Shown here: piece by piece, positions 26,359 to 36,111 of the stretch
How the letters are laid out: each line of letters opens with the position of its first letter
Position numbering within the stretch: the stretch's first letter is position 1
NCBI RefSeq assembly: GCF_031157255.1
Contig: NZ_JAVIFX010000004.1
Location: 186,001-250,000 of the forward strand
DNA length: 64,000 bases
Source: Bradyrhizobium sp. LHD-71
Lineage (GTDB): Bacteria; Pseudomonadota; Alphaproteobacteria; Rhizobiales; Xanthobacteraceae
Direction: 5' to 3'
Position numbers and translations under genes: made by a program
Notes under the pieces: model-generated
Database searches by the model: none
What the model was told of the DNA's origin: nothing
What the model saw: only the letters and a program-made list of their open reading frames with translations

Positions 26359-27270
26359 ATGGCATATCGCTTCAAGAGCAATACCGCGACGGTCCAGGAC
26401 AGCGTCCGGGACGTCGCCGCCGAACTGATCGACGACGCCATCGAGACCGCAAAGCGTAGGGCGGATCCGCACGTGACAGTGCATAATCTGCGCACGGCCT
26501 GCAAGAAGCTGCGTGGCCTGGTGCGCCTGATCCGGCCCAGCTTCAAGGACTATCGGGCCGAGAACGTCGCCTTTCGCGACGCCGCGCGCGGCATATCGTC
26601 GGTGCGCGATGGCCTGGTTCTGATCGAAACGTATGACAGCTTGCTGGACGCTTACGACGAACAAATCGACCGGGCGCGATTTGCCCCTATTCGCCGTCGA
26701 TTGACGACGCATCGGAATCAGCTCGCCAAGCATGCCAATACTCAAGCCAGGCTCGACGAATTCGAAACGGCCATGCGCGAGGCGCGCGACCGCGTCCAGG
26801 ACTGGACTCTCGCCCGCGATGGATTTGAAGCGATTGAGCGCGGCATCGCCAGATCCTACAAGGATGCCAAGAAGGCTATGGCAGATGCGTCAAGCGATGC
26901 GACCGCCGAGGTCGTTCACGAATGGCGGAAACGCGTCAAGGATCACTGGTACCACACGCGACTGCTGACCCCCATCTGGCCCGCGCTGATGAAGGCCCAC
27001 CGCGATGTGGCCGATTCGCTCGGTGACGTTCTGGGAAAGCACCATGATCTCGACGTCTTCAGAAACAGGCTGATTGAGGGCAAGCTCGGGCGCGCGACTG
27101 ACATCGACGTGCTCACAGACCTGATACGCCGCCGCCAGAAGGCCTTCGAGGATCAGGCCTTCCTTTTGGGCGCGCGCCTTCTCGCCGAGCCGGCGTCAGG
27201 CCTTACCGGCCGCTGGCATTCCTACTGGGATACGTGGCGGAGCGGCGAGCCGCAGGCACTTGCCGCCTGA
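26359..27270 (+). CDS. CHAD-domain protein
   Basis: 303-aa, almost entirely helical and rich in Arg/Lys/His. It carries two copies of the conserved histidine-containing CHAD helix: VHNLRTACKKLRGLVRLIRP (about residues 41-60) and VHEWRKRVKDHWYHTRLL (about 190-207). CHAD proteins bind inorganic polyphosphate, often on polyphosphate granules. It is followed 17 bases later by a CYTH protein; the two domains are commonly fused or adjacent, so together they probably act on polyphosphate or triphosphate. Divergent from eutBC. Confidence 0.92.
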   Translation: MAYRFKSNTATVQDSVRDVAAELIDDAIETAKRRADPHVTVHNLRTACKKLRGLVRLIRPSFKDYRAENVAFRDAARGISSVRDGLVLIETYDSLLDAYDEQIDRARFAPIRRRLTTHRNQLAKHANTQARLDEFETAMREARDRVQDWTLARDGFEAIERGIARSYKDAKKAMADASSDATAEVVHEWRKRVKDHWYHTRLLTPIWPALMKAHRDVADSLGDVLGKHHDLDVFRNRLIEGKLGRATDIDVLTDLIRRRQKAFEDQAFLLGARLLAEPASGLTGRWHSYWDTWRSGEPQALAA

Positions 27271-27287
27271 GACCGTTTGTTGTCGGC

Positions 27288-27740
27288 ATGCCTAAAGAGA
27301 TCGAGCGCAAATTCCTGGTGGCCCAGAACGGTTGGCGCAAGCATGCCGATCGCGGCAGGCTGATCCGCCAGGCCTATCTGGCTGTGACCGACGAGCTCGT
27401 CTTGCGCGTTCGCACCATCGGCGCGGCAACGGCTTTCCTGACGATCAAGACCGCAGGTTCATCGACGACACGGTCCGAGTTCGAGTATCCCATACCGCCA
27501 CAGCATGCGCGAAGCCTGATGAAGCTGCGGACCGGGCGGCTCATCGTCAAACGACGCCATCTCGTCAAGGTGGGCAAGACGCATTTCGAGATCGATGTTT
27601 TCGCGCGCGACCATCGCGGCCTTGTCCTTGCGGAAGTCGAACTTCCATCACGCCGCGCGCATTTCGAACGACCGAAGTGGCTCGGCAAGGAAGTCACGGG
27701 CAAGAAGCGCTATTACAACGAGCACCTCGCAGGTGTATGA
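27288..27740 (+). CDS. CYTH-domain protein (triphosphate tunnel)
   Basis: 150-aa CYTH protein starting MPKEIERKFLV, which is the signature ExExK motif of the family (EIERK). Further charged tunnel strands follow: LVLRVRTIGAATAFLTIK, RSEFEYPIP, and FEIDVFARDHRGLVLAEVELPS. This compact form is the stand-alone bacterial triphosphatase/inorganic-polyphosphate-binding type. The ATG at 27288 begins the signature motif; upstream in-frame residues belong to the CHAD reading frame overlap. Acts presumably with the CHAD protein. Confidence 0.93.
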   Translation: MPKEIERKFLVAQNGWRKHADRGRLIRQAYLAVTDELVLRVRTIGAATAFLTIKTAGSSTTRSEFEYPIPPQHARSLMKLRTGRLIVKRRHLVKVGKTHFEIDVFARDHRGLVLAEVELPSRRAHFERPKWLGKEVTGKKRYYNEHLAGV

Positions 27741-27819
27741 GCACAAGCGGCGATGCGGTCCGCATCGTCAGATTGATGCCGGCCTATCTTGGGTATTGAA
27801 ACTAAGCGTCCACGATCGA

Positions 27820-29658
27820 TCAGGGCACTTGCCGCACGGCGCCCTTGGCGGCGCTCGTCGTCAACGCCGCATACGCCTTCAACGCGGTCGAGACCTTGCG
27901 GCTGCGAGCGGCCGGCTTCCATGCGGCACGACCTTTGGCTTCCATTGCTTGTCGCCGTGCGTTCAGAACGGCTTCATCGACGCGCAGCGTGATCGAGCGC
28001 TGCGGAATATCGATCTCGATCGTGTCTCCCTCCTCCACCAGGCCGATGACGCCGCCTTCGGCGGCCTCGGGCGACACGTGTCCGATCGAAAGCCCCGAGG
28101 AGCCTCCGGAGAACCGGCCGTCCGTGACCAATGCGCAAGCTTTGCCGAGGCCCTTCGATTTGAGGTAGCTGGTCGGATAGAGCATCTCCTGCATGCCCGG
28201 CCCGCCCCTCGGTCCCTCGTAGCGGATCAGCACCACGTCTCCCGCCTTGATCTGGTTGCCGAGGATCGCCTGCACGGCCGCGTCCTGGCTTTCGAAAACC
28301 CGGGCCGGCCCCTCGAACTTGAGGATGGACGCGTCGACACCTGCAGTCTTCACGATGCAGCCGTCGACAGCCAGGTTTCCGGTCAGGACCGCGAGGCCGC
28401 CGTCAGTCGAGAACGCATGGGCGACGTCGCGAATGCAGCCGCTCGCGCGATCGTCATCGACGTCGTCGTACCGGCGCTCCTGGCTGAACGCCACCTGCGT
28501 CGGCACGCCGCCCGGCGCGGCGCGGTAAAAGGTTCGCACGCTTTCGCTCTGAGTGCGGCGGATGTCCCAGCGATCCAGCGCCTCCGCCAGTGACACGCTG
28601 TGAACCGTCGGCAGGCGGCTGTCGATGAGCCCCGCGCGGTCCAGTTCGCCCAAAATGCCCATGATGCCGCCGGCGCGATGGACATCTTCCATGTGCACGT
28701 CCGGCACCGACGGCGCCACCTTGCAGAGAACCGGCACCCGCCGCGACAGCCGGTCGATATCCGCCATCGCGAAACCAACCTCGCCCTCGTAGGCCGCCGC
28801 CAGAAGATGCAGGACCGTGTTGGTCGAACCGCCCATGGCGATATCGAGCGTCATGGCGTTCTCGAATGCGCCGAAGCTGGCGATCTTCCGCGGCAGCGCG
28901 GCCTCATCGGACTGCTCGTAGTAGCGCCGTGCAAGATCGACAATCAGATGCCCGGCTTCGACGAACAGGCGCTTGCGGTCCGCGTGCGTGGCGAGCACCG
29001 ATCCGTTGCCCGGTAGCGCAAGGCCGAGCGCCTCGGTGAGGCAATTCATCGAGTTCGCCGTGAACATGCCCGAGCATGACCCGCAGGTCGGACATGCGGA
29101 GCGCTCGACGACTTCGACGTCCGCATCGCTGACGGCGTCGTCGGCGGCGGCAACCATGGCATCGATCAGGTCGACCGCTTTGGTCTTGCCGTTGAGGACG
29201 ACCTTGCCGGCTTCCATCGGCCCACCGGAGACGAAGACGGTCGGGATGTTGATGCGTAGCGCCGCCATCAGCATGCCGGGCGTGATCTTGTCGCAATTCG
29301 AGATGCACACCATCGCGTCGGCGCAATGGGCGTTCACCATGTACTCGACGCTGTCGGCAATGAGCTCGCGCGAGGGCAGGCTATAGAGCATACCGTCATG
29401 CCCCATGGCGATGCCGTCGTCGACCGCGATGGTGTTGAACTCCTTGGCCACGCCGCCGGCCGCTTCGATCTCACGGGCGACCAGTTGGCCGAGGTCTTTC
29501 AGATGCACATGTCCCGGCACGAATTGCGTGAAGGAATTGACGACGGCGATGATCGGCTTGCCGAAATCCTCGTTCTTCATGCCGGTCGCGCGCCAGAGCC
29601 CGCGCGCGCCTGCCATGTTGCGGCCATGCGTGGTGGTGCGGGAACGATAGGCTGGCAT
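27820..29658 (-). CDS. ilvD: Dihydroxy-acid dehydratase
   Basis: 612-aa iron-sulfur enzyme for the penultimate common step of valine, leucine and isoleucine synthesis. Conserved residues: D81 ([13 protein letters not shown]), C122 and K124 in SNCDKITPG, and [18 protein letters not shown] with C195 as third cluster ligand and an extra C192; this matches the E. coli-type enzyme. [12 protein letters not shown] and [25 protein letters not shown] are also intact. Convergent with the CHAD-CYTH pair; single gene, no other ilv gene nearby. Confidence 0.98.
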   Translation of the reverse strand: MPAYRSRTTTHGRNMAGARGLWRATGMKNEDFGKPIIAVVNSFTQFVPGHVHLKDLGQLVAREIEAAGGVAKEFNTIAVDDGIAMGHDGMLYSLPSRELIADSVEYMVNAHCADAMVCISNCDKITPGMLMAALRINIPTVFVSGGPMEAGKVVLNGKTKAVDLIDAMVAAADDAVSDADVEVVERSACPTCGSCSGMFTANSMNCLTEALGLALPGNGSVLATHADRKRLFVEAGHLIVDLARRYYEQSDEAALPRKIASFGAFENAMTLDIAMGGSTNTVLHLLAAAYEGEVGFAMADIDRLSRRVPVLCKVAPSVPDVHMEDVHRAGGIMGILGELDRAGLIDSRLPTVHSVSLAEALDRWDIRRTQSESVRTFYRAAPGGVPTQVAFSQERRYDDVDDDRASGCIRDVAHAFSTDGGLAVLTGNLAVDGCIVKTAGVDASILKFEGPARVFESQDAAVQAILGNQIKAGDVVLIRYEGPRGGPGMQEMLYPTSYLKSKGLGKACALVTDGRFSGGSSGLSIGHVSPEAAEGGVIGLVEEGDTIEIDIPQRSITLRVDEAVLNARRQAMEAKGRAAWKPAARSRKVSTALKAYAALTTSAAKGAVRQVP

Positions 29659-29828
29659 CGGACTTCCTCGGGCTCAGTGAACGTCGCTCGGCTTGTAGCG
29701 GAACAAGCGTTTGCCAATCCAGCATTTCCAGCAGCCGGACGGCGGACGACGCTCTTTTCAACAACCAAGAGTTGCATGTATACATGGATTTGCGGGCGCC
29801 AGCGCCCAGCCACACAAGGGAAATTGAC

Positions 29829-30740
29829 ATGGCTCCGGCGTTTGCTTCCCCGGTCTTCCTGATGAACTATCCGCAGGCGGTCAGTGACTACCGCTGCGTC
29901 GTCGATGCCCAAGGCAGCCAGCTCATTTTCGAGCGTTCAACCGACGGCGGTCAGTTCAATCTCAAGCTTCTCGATCTCAGCACGCCGAATGCCGAGCCTG
30001 TTGCATTCGCGCCCAGTTTGCAACTGTCGACCAGACCCGATTGGTCATGGAGCAGCGGCCAGGTCGCCTTCGACAACGGGCGCGGCATCTGGACAGCGGG
30101 AGGAGACGGATCGAACTTGCAGTTGCTCGAAGGCACCGCAGACATGATCTATCCCGCCTGGTATCCGCAGGCCGACGCAATGGTCGTCATGAACGGTCAA
30201 TCGACGGCCAACCCGCAACCGTGCTCTTCGGAGATCGATCCGAACGGCTCCATCGTGCAGGCCGTTATGGCGAACGATACGGTGTGGGCCGGGATGCCTT
30301 CGGTAAACCCGACCAACGCCAACCAGATCGTCTTCGCCGGGCAGTTCATCGGCGATCAGAAGAGCTACAATCAAGACCGGAACTACATCTGGTTCGCCGA
30401 TCGTAGTACCGATCCTGTCACAGTGCGGCCACTCGACCGCAAGGCTCCGAGCGGCAGCGGATTCAAACCTGCCTTTCAGGGAAGGGCGCCGTGGTGGTCA
30501 CCTGACGGCAAGTGGGTGGTGTTCGAGTCCGATCGTTCCAGCGCCGAGGGACTCTACGCGATCTTCATTCAGGACTCGGCCGGCGAAAATCCGGCCGTGC
30601 AGGTCACCGATTGCAAATGGAATGCAAACCACGCGAAGTGGTTTCCGTGCGGGACGAAGCTGGTCGTCAGCGTCCTTCAATCGCCTCCAAACCGCCCGCG
30701 CGGCATCGCAAGTCTGGATGTTTCGCCGTTCGTTGGATGA
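29829..30740 (+). CDS. TolB/PD40-type beta-propeller protein
   Basis: 303-aa protein with repeated PD40 (WD40-like) propeller blades: DWSWSSGQVAFDN, PAWYPQADAMVVMNG, PWWSPDGKWVVFESDR and AKWFPCGTKLVVSV mark at least four blades. No signal peptide is visible from the chosen ATG at 29829, which has AAGGGA about 7 bases upstream, so it is probably cytosolic, unlike TolB. The function is unknown; propellers of this kind bind partners or small ligands. Stands alone, divergent from ilvD. Confidence 0.75.
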   Translation: MAPAFASPVFLMNYPQAVSDYRCVVDAQGSQLIFERSTDGGQFNLKLLDLSTPNAEPVAFAPSLQLSTRPDWSWSSGQVAFDNGRGIWTAGGDGSNLQLLEGTADMIYPAWYPQADAMVVMNGQSTANPQPCSSEIDPNGSIVQAVMANDTVWAGMPSVNPTNANQIVFAGQFIGDQKSYNQDRNYIWFADRSTDPVTVRPLDRKAPSGSGFKPAFQGRAPWWSPDGKWVVFESDRSSAEGLYAIFIQDSAGENPAVQVTDCKWNANHAKWFPCGTKLVVSVLQSPPNRPRGIASLDVSPFVG

Positions 30741-30801
30741 CGCGAGCGGTCCCGTTCACGCGCCGAACTGAATCGACGACAGCTACCACAGCCGTGGTTT
30801 G

Positions 30802-31128
30802 TCAGGACTTCCTGGCGCCAGCGGGCCACTCGATATGGGCGCGGATGGCGCCGGTCTTTTCATCGATCCAGCCGGCACGCTTGGCGTAAGCAAGCATACC
30901 TGTCGCCGAATCCTGCCAGCCCGGGCCGCCGGCCTGCGCGCCGAGCTTGCGCAACGCCTCCTCGCCGACCCAGGCATGGCCCGTTGCGTCGACGGTAGCG
31001 ATGCCGTTCAGCGCCTTGACGACCGTGCTGTCGGAGGCTCGCGGATCGTCGACACGCACCTTGAAGCCCTTGAAGTCGTCGGCATCAATCAGTTTCACGT
31101 TGCCCGATGAGGTTACGGAAATGATCAT
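30802..31128 (-). CDS. Protein of unknown function (108 aa)
   Basis: I do not recognise this family. The protein is about 108 residues, acidic/neutral, without signal or membrane segments; it opens with beta-like pattern MIISVTSSGNVKLIDADDFKGFKV and has a tryptophan-containing middle (GHAWVGEEALRKLG) that looks helical. ATG 31128 is preferred because AGGTTGAG precedes it by about 6 bases. It lies 100 bases downstream of the luciferase-like oxidoreductase gene on the same strand, so it may share its transcript and be an accessory protein for it. Confidence 0.6.
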   Translation of the reverse strand: MIISVTSSGNVKLIDADDFKGFKVRVDDPRASDSTVVKALNGIATVDATGHAWVGEEALRKLGAQAGGPGWQDSATGMLAYAKRAGWIDEKTGAIRAHIEWPAGARKS

Positions 31129-31230
31129 GGTGTCACTCAACCTGGAATGTGCCATCGACAACGACCAGCGTATCCACCGTGGTCGTTGCTCGTTTCAGTC
31201 ACCACGCGTGACCAAGCGAAATAGCGGCCT

Positions 31231-32532
31231 TCAGTTGCCGACTTTTTCCTTTTTTGCGTGCGGATCGGCGCGCGGCACCGAGATCGAACCGCCGCGATCG
31301 TTGAATGTCGTCGCCTGGGCGACACCGACAGTGGCCCCTTTCTTGCGGCCGAAGGCCTCGACGACCGGAATGTCGGCGTCGGCGATGTCCGCCATGCGCG
31401 TCTTACGCGCGAGAGCCGCTTCGATGTAAGGCGCCAGTTCCTTCTGTTTCTGCCGCTCGCGGACGGCGTCGCGCTTCTTGAAGTCGGGCATCACGGTGTC
31501 CGCGAAAAGCTGCAGCGACTCCATGATGTGCTCGTGCTTGTTGGCGCCGCTTTGCTGCACGAAGATGATCTGGTCCACGCCGATCTTTTCATATCGTTCC
31601 AGGTGCTCACGCACCTGATCGGGCGTGCCGATGCCGCCATTGCCGGCATTGTCCTTCAGCTCGTCCTTGATCTCCAGAAAGCGACTCCAGACTTCGGAGC
31701 GGCCCGGCCGATGCTGGCCGTAGAGACCGTAATAGCCGAGCGAATAACCGAAGAAGCGAAAGCCATCGAGGCCGCGTCGGAGCGCTTCCTGCTCATCCTG
31801 ATGCACCGACATGCCGCTGACCAGGGCGATGTTCGGATTGACGGTGTGAGCGATCGGCAGGCATTCGTCGGACTTGATGATGTCGTAATACTCCTGCACC
31901 CAGTGCGCGGCCTGCTCCGGCTCGACGAAGGCGAAGGCCAGAGCGCCGAGCCCGTGGCGCGCAGCACGGTGGATCGTCTCGCGACGCGAGCACGCCACCC
32001 ACATGGGCGGATGCGGACGCTGCACCGGCTTCGGCACGATGTTGCGCACCGGCATCTCGAAGAACTCACCCTTGAAGCCGGGATAGGGACACATGGCCAG
32101 CATGTTGGCGGCCTGCTCGGTCGCCTCCTGCCACTTCGCCGTCTTGTCGTCCGGCACCATGCGAAATCCGCCCATCTCCATGGCGGTGGCGGACTCGCCC
32201 GTCCCCCACTCGACGCGGCCGCGCGACACGAGATCGAGTGTGGCGATGCGCTCGGCCGCACGCGCCGGATGGTTATAGTCGGGCGACATCAACATCACGC
32301 CGTGCCCAAGGCGGATGTTCCTCGTACGCTGCGAGCACGCTGCAAGGAACACCTCGGGAGCTGACGAGTGGGAGTATTCCTCGAGGAAGTGGTGCTCGAC
32401 CTCCCAGACGTAATCGTAACCCAGCTTGTCGGCGAGTTCGACCTGATCAAGTGCTTCCTGGTAGAGCCTCAGCTCTGAATCCTCGCTCCAAGGTTGAGGA
32501 AGCTGATGTTCGTAGAACATGCCGAATTTCAT
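31231..32532 (-). CDS. LLM-class flavin-dependent oxidoreductase (luciferase-like)
   Basis: 433-aa bacterial-luciferase-like monooxygenase domain protein, using reduced FMN or F420 to oxygenate an organic substrate. Recognisable parts: MKFGMFYEHQLPQPW at the start, YDYVWEVEHHFLEEYSHSSAPEVFLAA, RIRLGH-type strand (NIRLGHGVMLM) and RGRVEWGTGESAT. ATG 32532 is set by GAGGAAA upstream; 12 residues of a longer frame are rejected. Neighbouring maleylacetate-reductase-like and decarboxylase genes suggest a role in ring or side-chain oxidation of an aromatic compound. Confidence 0.9.
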   Translation of the reverse strand: MKFGMFYEHQLPQPWSEDSELRLYQEALDQVELADKLGYDYVWEVEHHFLEEYSHSSAPEVFLAACSQRTRNIRLGHGVMLMSPDYNHPARAAERIATLDLVSRGRVEWGTGESATAMEMGGFRMVPDDKTAKWQEATEQAANMLAMCPYPGFKGEFFEMPVRNIVPKPVQRPHPPMWVACSRRETIHRAARHGLGALAFAFVEPEQAAHWVQEYYDIIKSDECLPIAHTVNPNIALVSGMSVHQDEQEALRRGLDGFRFFGYSLGYYGLYGQHRPGRSEVWSRFLEIKDELKDNAGNGGIGTPDQVREHLERYEKIGVDQIIFVQQSGANKHEHIMESLQLFADTVMPDFKKRDAVRERQKQKELAPYIEAALARKTRMADIADADIPVVEAFGRKKGATVGVAQATTFNDRGGSISVPRADPHAKKEKVGN

Positions 32533-32767
32533 TGATGTTTCCTCGTGTATTCGCCAGGCGAAAGCCAAGCCTTAAAAACCAAGTCTTGTTTGATCCCGCC
32601 GCCGGACCGTCCCCGGAGATCAGTAGAATGACGTTCGCCTATTCGCCGGAATGATCCGGATGCATGCGCTGTGCAGCTCGACGCGAACGCTATGGTTGCG
32701 GCTCACGCGTGTGAAGACGCTGACTGCGAGGAGGATCTTTTTGCTTCACGCAAAGATCGTCTTCCGA

Positions 32768-33934
32768 CTACCAGGCGGTCTCCAGGATCTGCATTACATC
32801 ACTCTCGTCGCGGATCGGTCGCGGATTGAAGCGCGCCTGGCCGCTGGCGACCACGGTGCGGGCGATCGGCTCCAACTGCTCGCGCTTCACGCCCACGTCA
32901 CGCAGGCGACGCGGCAGGCCGAGCTCCTCGAGCAGGTCGAGCAATGCATCCGCTGCCGGCTGGCCCGGCCGCTCCAGGGCTTCGCTGACGATAGCCTGGC
33001 GATGCTCATTCATGGCGGAGTTGAAGCGCATCGTGGCGGGCAACAGCACGCAGGAGCAATGGCCATGCGGAACATCGGCAATCGCCGCCAGCGAGTAGCT
33101 GATGCCATGGCTGGCGCCATGCTGACCCCGGCCCATGCCGCTGGTTGCGAGCCAAACCCCCATCTGCGATTCGAGGCGCGCGGCCGCATCCTCCGGATCC
33201 TTGCGGGTCCGACGCATGGATCGTTGCAACATCCGCAAACCATGGATGCAGGTTGCGTCGGTAAAGGGATTGGCCGTCGGCGAACAGATCGATTCAACCG
33301 CATGATCGACCGCCCGGAAGCCGGTCGACAGCCACAGCCATTCGGTCGTCAGCCGGGTGATGCTCGGATCGAGGATGATCGAAACCGGAGCGAGCTGCGG
33401 CGCAATGTAGAGATCCTTCTTATGGGCGACGTCGTCCACCGAGCCGCCAGTTGTCGTGTATTCTGCACCTGAGAGAGTGGTGGGTATGGCGATCTGACGC
33501 AGGCCGGTATCCTTGATCGCCGGCACGAAGATATTGCCGTCGGCGCCGCGCTGGGCGTGATGCGCGTTGAAATCCTCGTGGGTGGCGATGCCCTCGGCGA
33601 GGCCTACCTGGACGAGCTTGGCGCCATCGATCGACGAGCCTCCGCCGAGCGACAGAAGCAGGTCCGGCTCGACGGCGCGCGCGCTTTCGAGCGCCTTCAG
33701 CAGGGCTGAGCGAGGCGAATGCGCCGGCATGGTGTCGAAGACGCCGACATAGCGGTCGCCGAGCATCGCCTTAATGCGTTCGAGAGCGCCGGTCTTCCGG
33801 CTCAGCGTATTGGACGCAAGGACGAAAACCCGCCGCGCGCCGAGCCTGTCCAGTTCACGCTTGAGTGCAGTCTCCACCGGCTCGCCGAAATTGACGCGCT
33901 CGAGCGGGAAATATTCATAGACACCCTGCATCAT
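32768..33934 (-). CDS. Iron-containing alcohol dehydrogenase family, maleylacetate-reductase-like
   Basis: 388-aa group III (Fe-ADH) oxidoreductase. NAD-binding segment LLSLGGGSSIDGAKLV and IPTTLSGAEYT are typical; candidate metal or substrate histidines sit in GFRAVDHAVESIC, GQHGASHGISYSL and VPHGHCSCVLLP. The branch resembles maleylacetate reductases, which reduce maleylacetate to 3-oxoadipate at the end of hydroxyquinol/chlorocatechol pathways, but general alcohol dehydrogenase activity is not excluded. It is divergent from a LysR gene, probably its regulator. Confidence 0.85.
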   Translation of the reverse strand: MMQGVYEYFPLERVNFGEPVETALKRELDRLGARRVFVLASNTLSRKTGALERIKAMLGDRYVGVFDTMPAHSPRSALLKALESARAVEPDLLLSLGGGSSIDGAKLVQVGLAEGIATHEDFNAHHAQRGADGNIFVPAIKDTGLRQIAIPTTLSGAEYTTTGGSVDDVAHKKDLYIAPQLAPVSIILDPSITRLTTEWLWLSTGFRAVDHAVESICSPTANPFTDATCIHGLRMLQRSMRRTRKDPEDAAARLESQMGVWLATSGMGRGQHGASHGISYSLAAIADVPHGHCSCVLLPATMRFNSAMNEHRQAIVSEALERPGQPAADALLDLLEELGLPRRLRDVGVKREQLEPIARTVVASGQARFNPRPIRDESDVMQILETAW

Positions 33935-34005
33935 CCGGTTTTCTCCCTGCTATTTTTGATTGTCTATCGGCCGCACCACATCTTACGGACTGAGAAGCGC
34001 TTGCG

Positions 34006-34032
34006 AATGATCGTTGGGCAAATACCATCATT
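34006..34032. promoter_or_regulatory. Inverted repeat between divergent LysR and reductase genes
   Basis: AATGAT at 34006-34011 and ATCATT at 34027-34032, 15 bases apart, in the intergenic region between the two divergent genes and 30 bases before the LysR start. A plausible LysR binding site and autoregulatory element; pattern only. Confidence 0.35.
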
Positions 34033-34061
34033 GCGCCTCATGCACAGAAAGGCTGCAAAGA

Positions 34062-35069
34062 ATGGAAACGCTCAGGAATATCCGCCTTTTTCTCAAGGTC
34101 GTGCAGACCGGCAGCTTCTCGGCTGCGGGTCGCGTCATCGGTCTCTCGCCGGCATCGGTCTCCCGCCAGATGAACGCGCTGGAGCAGGCGTTGGGCATCC
34201 GGCTGATCTATCGCACCAGCCGCAAGCTGACGCTGACGGAAGTGGGACAGCTCTATTACGAGCGGGCGTCGGACATCATCCAGGAATTCGACACGCTGGA
34301 AAGCATCGTGTCCGAGCATCAGACCAAGCCGCGCGGCCTTCTGCATGTGCACACGCGCGTCGCAATCGGCACGCGGCTGCTTGCGTCGGCGCTGCCGGCA
34401 TTCTACGAGCATTTTCCAGACATCAGGGTGAAACTCTGGCTCACCGAAGAGCCGCGCGACCTGATCGAACACAAGATCGATGTGGCGATCCGCCTCGGCA
34501 ATCTCGACGAGCCGTCGCTCGCGGTGCGTAAATTATGGAACGCCAGCCGCCGCATCATCTTCGCAAGCCCGGTGTATCTGGCGAACAGTCCCAAGCTCGA
34601 TCATCCCGACGACGTCCTGAAGCATCGCTGCCTCACCTACCTCGATGGACGTTTCGATGACGGCTCGGCCCTGTGGCGCTTTCGCGACAAGGGCGGCATC
34701 CGGGAGATCCGGGTAACCGGGCCGATCCAGGTCAACAATCCTGAGTTGGTGCGGGAATGCGCGCTCGCCCACATGGGGCTTGGCCTGTTACCGAAATGGA
34801 GCATCTGGGACGAACTGCAGAGCGGACGCCTGGTGGAGGTGCTGCCGTCATGGCCGGTGAGTCCCGGCACCTTCGATCACAACATCTATGCGGTCTATGA
34901 ACGGTCGCGTTACGTGCCGCTCAAGGTGCGGACCTTCGTCAATTTTCTGGTCGGCTTCTTTGCCAACCGGAAGGATGGCGCGACTTCAATCACGGATTTC
35001 GAACCGCTTTTCGGCGGACAAAGCCTCGAAGACCGACTGCATCTTGAGACCGAGTGGTCGACAATGTGA
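34062..35069 (+). CDS. LysR-family transcriptional regulator
   Basis: 335-aa LysR regulator. Helix-turn-helix at about residues 3-60 (LRNIRLFLKVVQTGSFSAAG then LSPASVSRQMNALEQALG), effector domain from about 90 to 300, and a C-terminal tail of about 35 residues beyond the usual length. ATG 34062 gives the standard position of the first helix. It sits between the divergent maleylacetate-reductase-like gene and the downstream CMD - Liv transporter genes and may control both; ligand probably an aromatic intermediate. Confidence 0.92.
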   Translation: METLRNIRLFLKVVQTGSFSAAGRVIGLSPASVSRQMNALEQALGIRLIYRTSRKLTLTEVGQLYYERASDIIQEFDTLESIVSEHQTKPRGLLHVHTRVAIGTRLLASALPAFYEHFPDIRVKLWLTEEPRDLIEHKIDVAIRLGNLDEPSLAVRKLWNASRRIIFASPVYLANSPKLDHPDDVLKHRCLTYLDGRFDDGSALWRFRDKGGIREIRVTGPIQVNNPELVRECALAHMGLGLLPKWSIWDELQSGRLVEVLPSWPVSPGTFDHNIYAVYERSRYVPLKVRTFVNFLVGFFANRKDGATSITDFEPLFGGQSLEDRLHLETEWSTM

Positions 35070-35252
35070 CCATCTGAACAACGCCCTCGAGCCTGCGGCG
35101 ACATCTTTGCAAAAATCGAAAAGAAGGTTTGTGGCGGTTGGTATTTCCTTCGCGACCTTTACCCCTGACCATGCTCCCACGCGTACGCGAGGGACGGCGA
35201 AAATCGTTTCACAGGCAGCAGCCAATAACCAAACCGAGGAACGAGGTCAGGG

Positions 35253-36026
35253 ATGGGAACGCTTGATGCGCGCCGCCAGGCGCTGAAGGACGAATTCACG
35301 TCATCGCGCGGCTACTGGAGCGATTTGTGGTCCGATCTTCTCGAGATCGACCCTGACTTCTTCGAAGCGTACAAGAATTTCTCGTCGGCCCCCTGGAAGC
35401 GCAAGAACGGCCTTACCCCGAAAGTCCGCGAGCTGATCTACGTCGCCATCGATACGTCGACGACGCACCTCTACGATCCGGGCACGCGCATCCATATGCG
35501 CAATGCCATTGGCCACGGAGCGACCCGCGAAGAGCTCATGGAGGTCATGGAGCTGACCTCTGTGCTCGGCATCCATGCCTGCTCGATCGGCGTGCCGATC
35601 CTGCTCGAAGAGATGGAGGCCACCGGCAAAGGCGGGCCGCTGCCCAGCACCGTGCTGACGGCAAAGCAGGAGGCGCTCAAAGCCGAATTCACGAAGGTGC
35701 GTGGCTACTGGAGTCCGACCTGGGACGGGTTGCTGCGGCTGTCACCCGATTTTTTCGAAGCCTATCTCGGCTTCTCCGGAGTGCCTTGGAAGAAGGGCAC
35801 GCTCGAGCCGAAGGTGAAGGAGTTCATCTACATCGCCATCGATGCCGCGACCACCCATCTCTTCGAGCCCGGCTTGCGCATTCATATCCGAAACGCGCTC
35901 AATTACGGGGCGACGGGTGACGAGATCATGGAAGTCCTCGAGCTCATCAGCGTGCTCGGCATTCATACCATCACCCAAAGCGTGCCGATCATGACGGACG
36001 AACTCGCTCAGGCCGGCAAAACCTGA
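35253..36026 (+). CDS. Double-domain carboxymuconolactone-decarboxylase-family protein lacking the CxxC cysteines
   Basis: 257-aa protein made of two similar CMD (AhpD-like) domains: residues about 10-120 and 138-250. Matching segments in both copies are RGYWS, DFFEAY, PWK, PKVRELIYVAID / PKVKEFIYIAID, TTHLYDPGTRIH / TTHLFEPGLRIH, GATREELMEVMEL / GATGDEIMEVLEL and SVLGIH. The position where AhpD-type proteins have the redox CxxC is occupied by TTHLY/TTHLF, so a peroxidase role is unlikely and a lyase, decarboxylase or binding role is inferred. It precedes the Liv transporter genes on the same strand by 85 bases. Confidence 0.88.
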   Translation: MGTLDARRQALKDEFTSSRGYWSDLWSDLLEIDPDFFEAYKNFSSAPWKRKNGLTPKVRELIYVAIDTSTTHLYDPGTRIHMRNAIGHGATREELMEVMELTSVLGIHACSIGVPILLEEMEATGKGGPLPSTVLTAKQEALKAEFTKVRGYWSPTWDGLLRLSPDFFEAYLGFSGVPWKKGTLEPKVKEFIYIAIDAATTHLFEPGLRIHIRNALNYGATGDEIMEVLELISVLGIHTITQSVPIMTDELAQAGKT

Positions 36027-36111
36027 TCGCGCAGCCGACGCCGACGACATCAATGCCGTCCGCCTCAACGATGGGGCGGCTGCAACAAAACAAACAGAGT
36101 GGGAGGACAGG

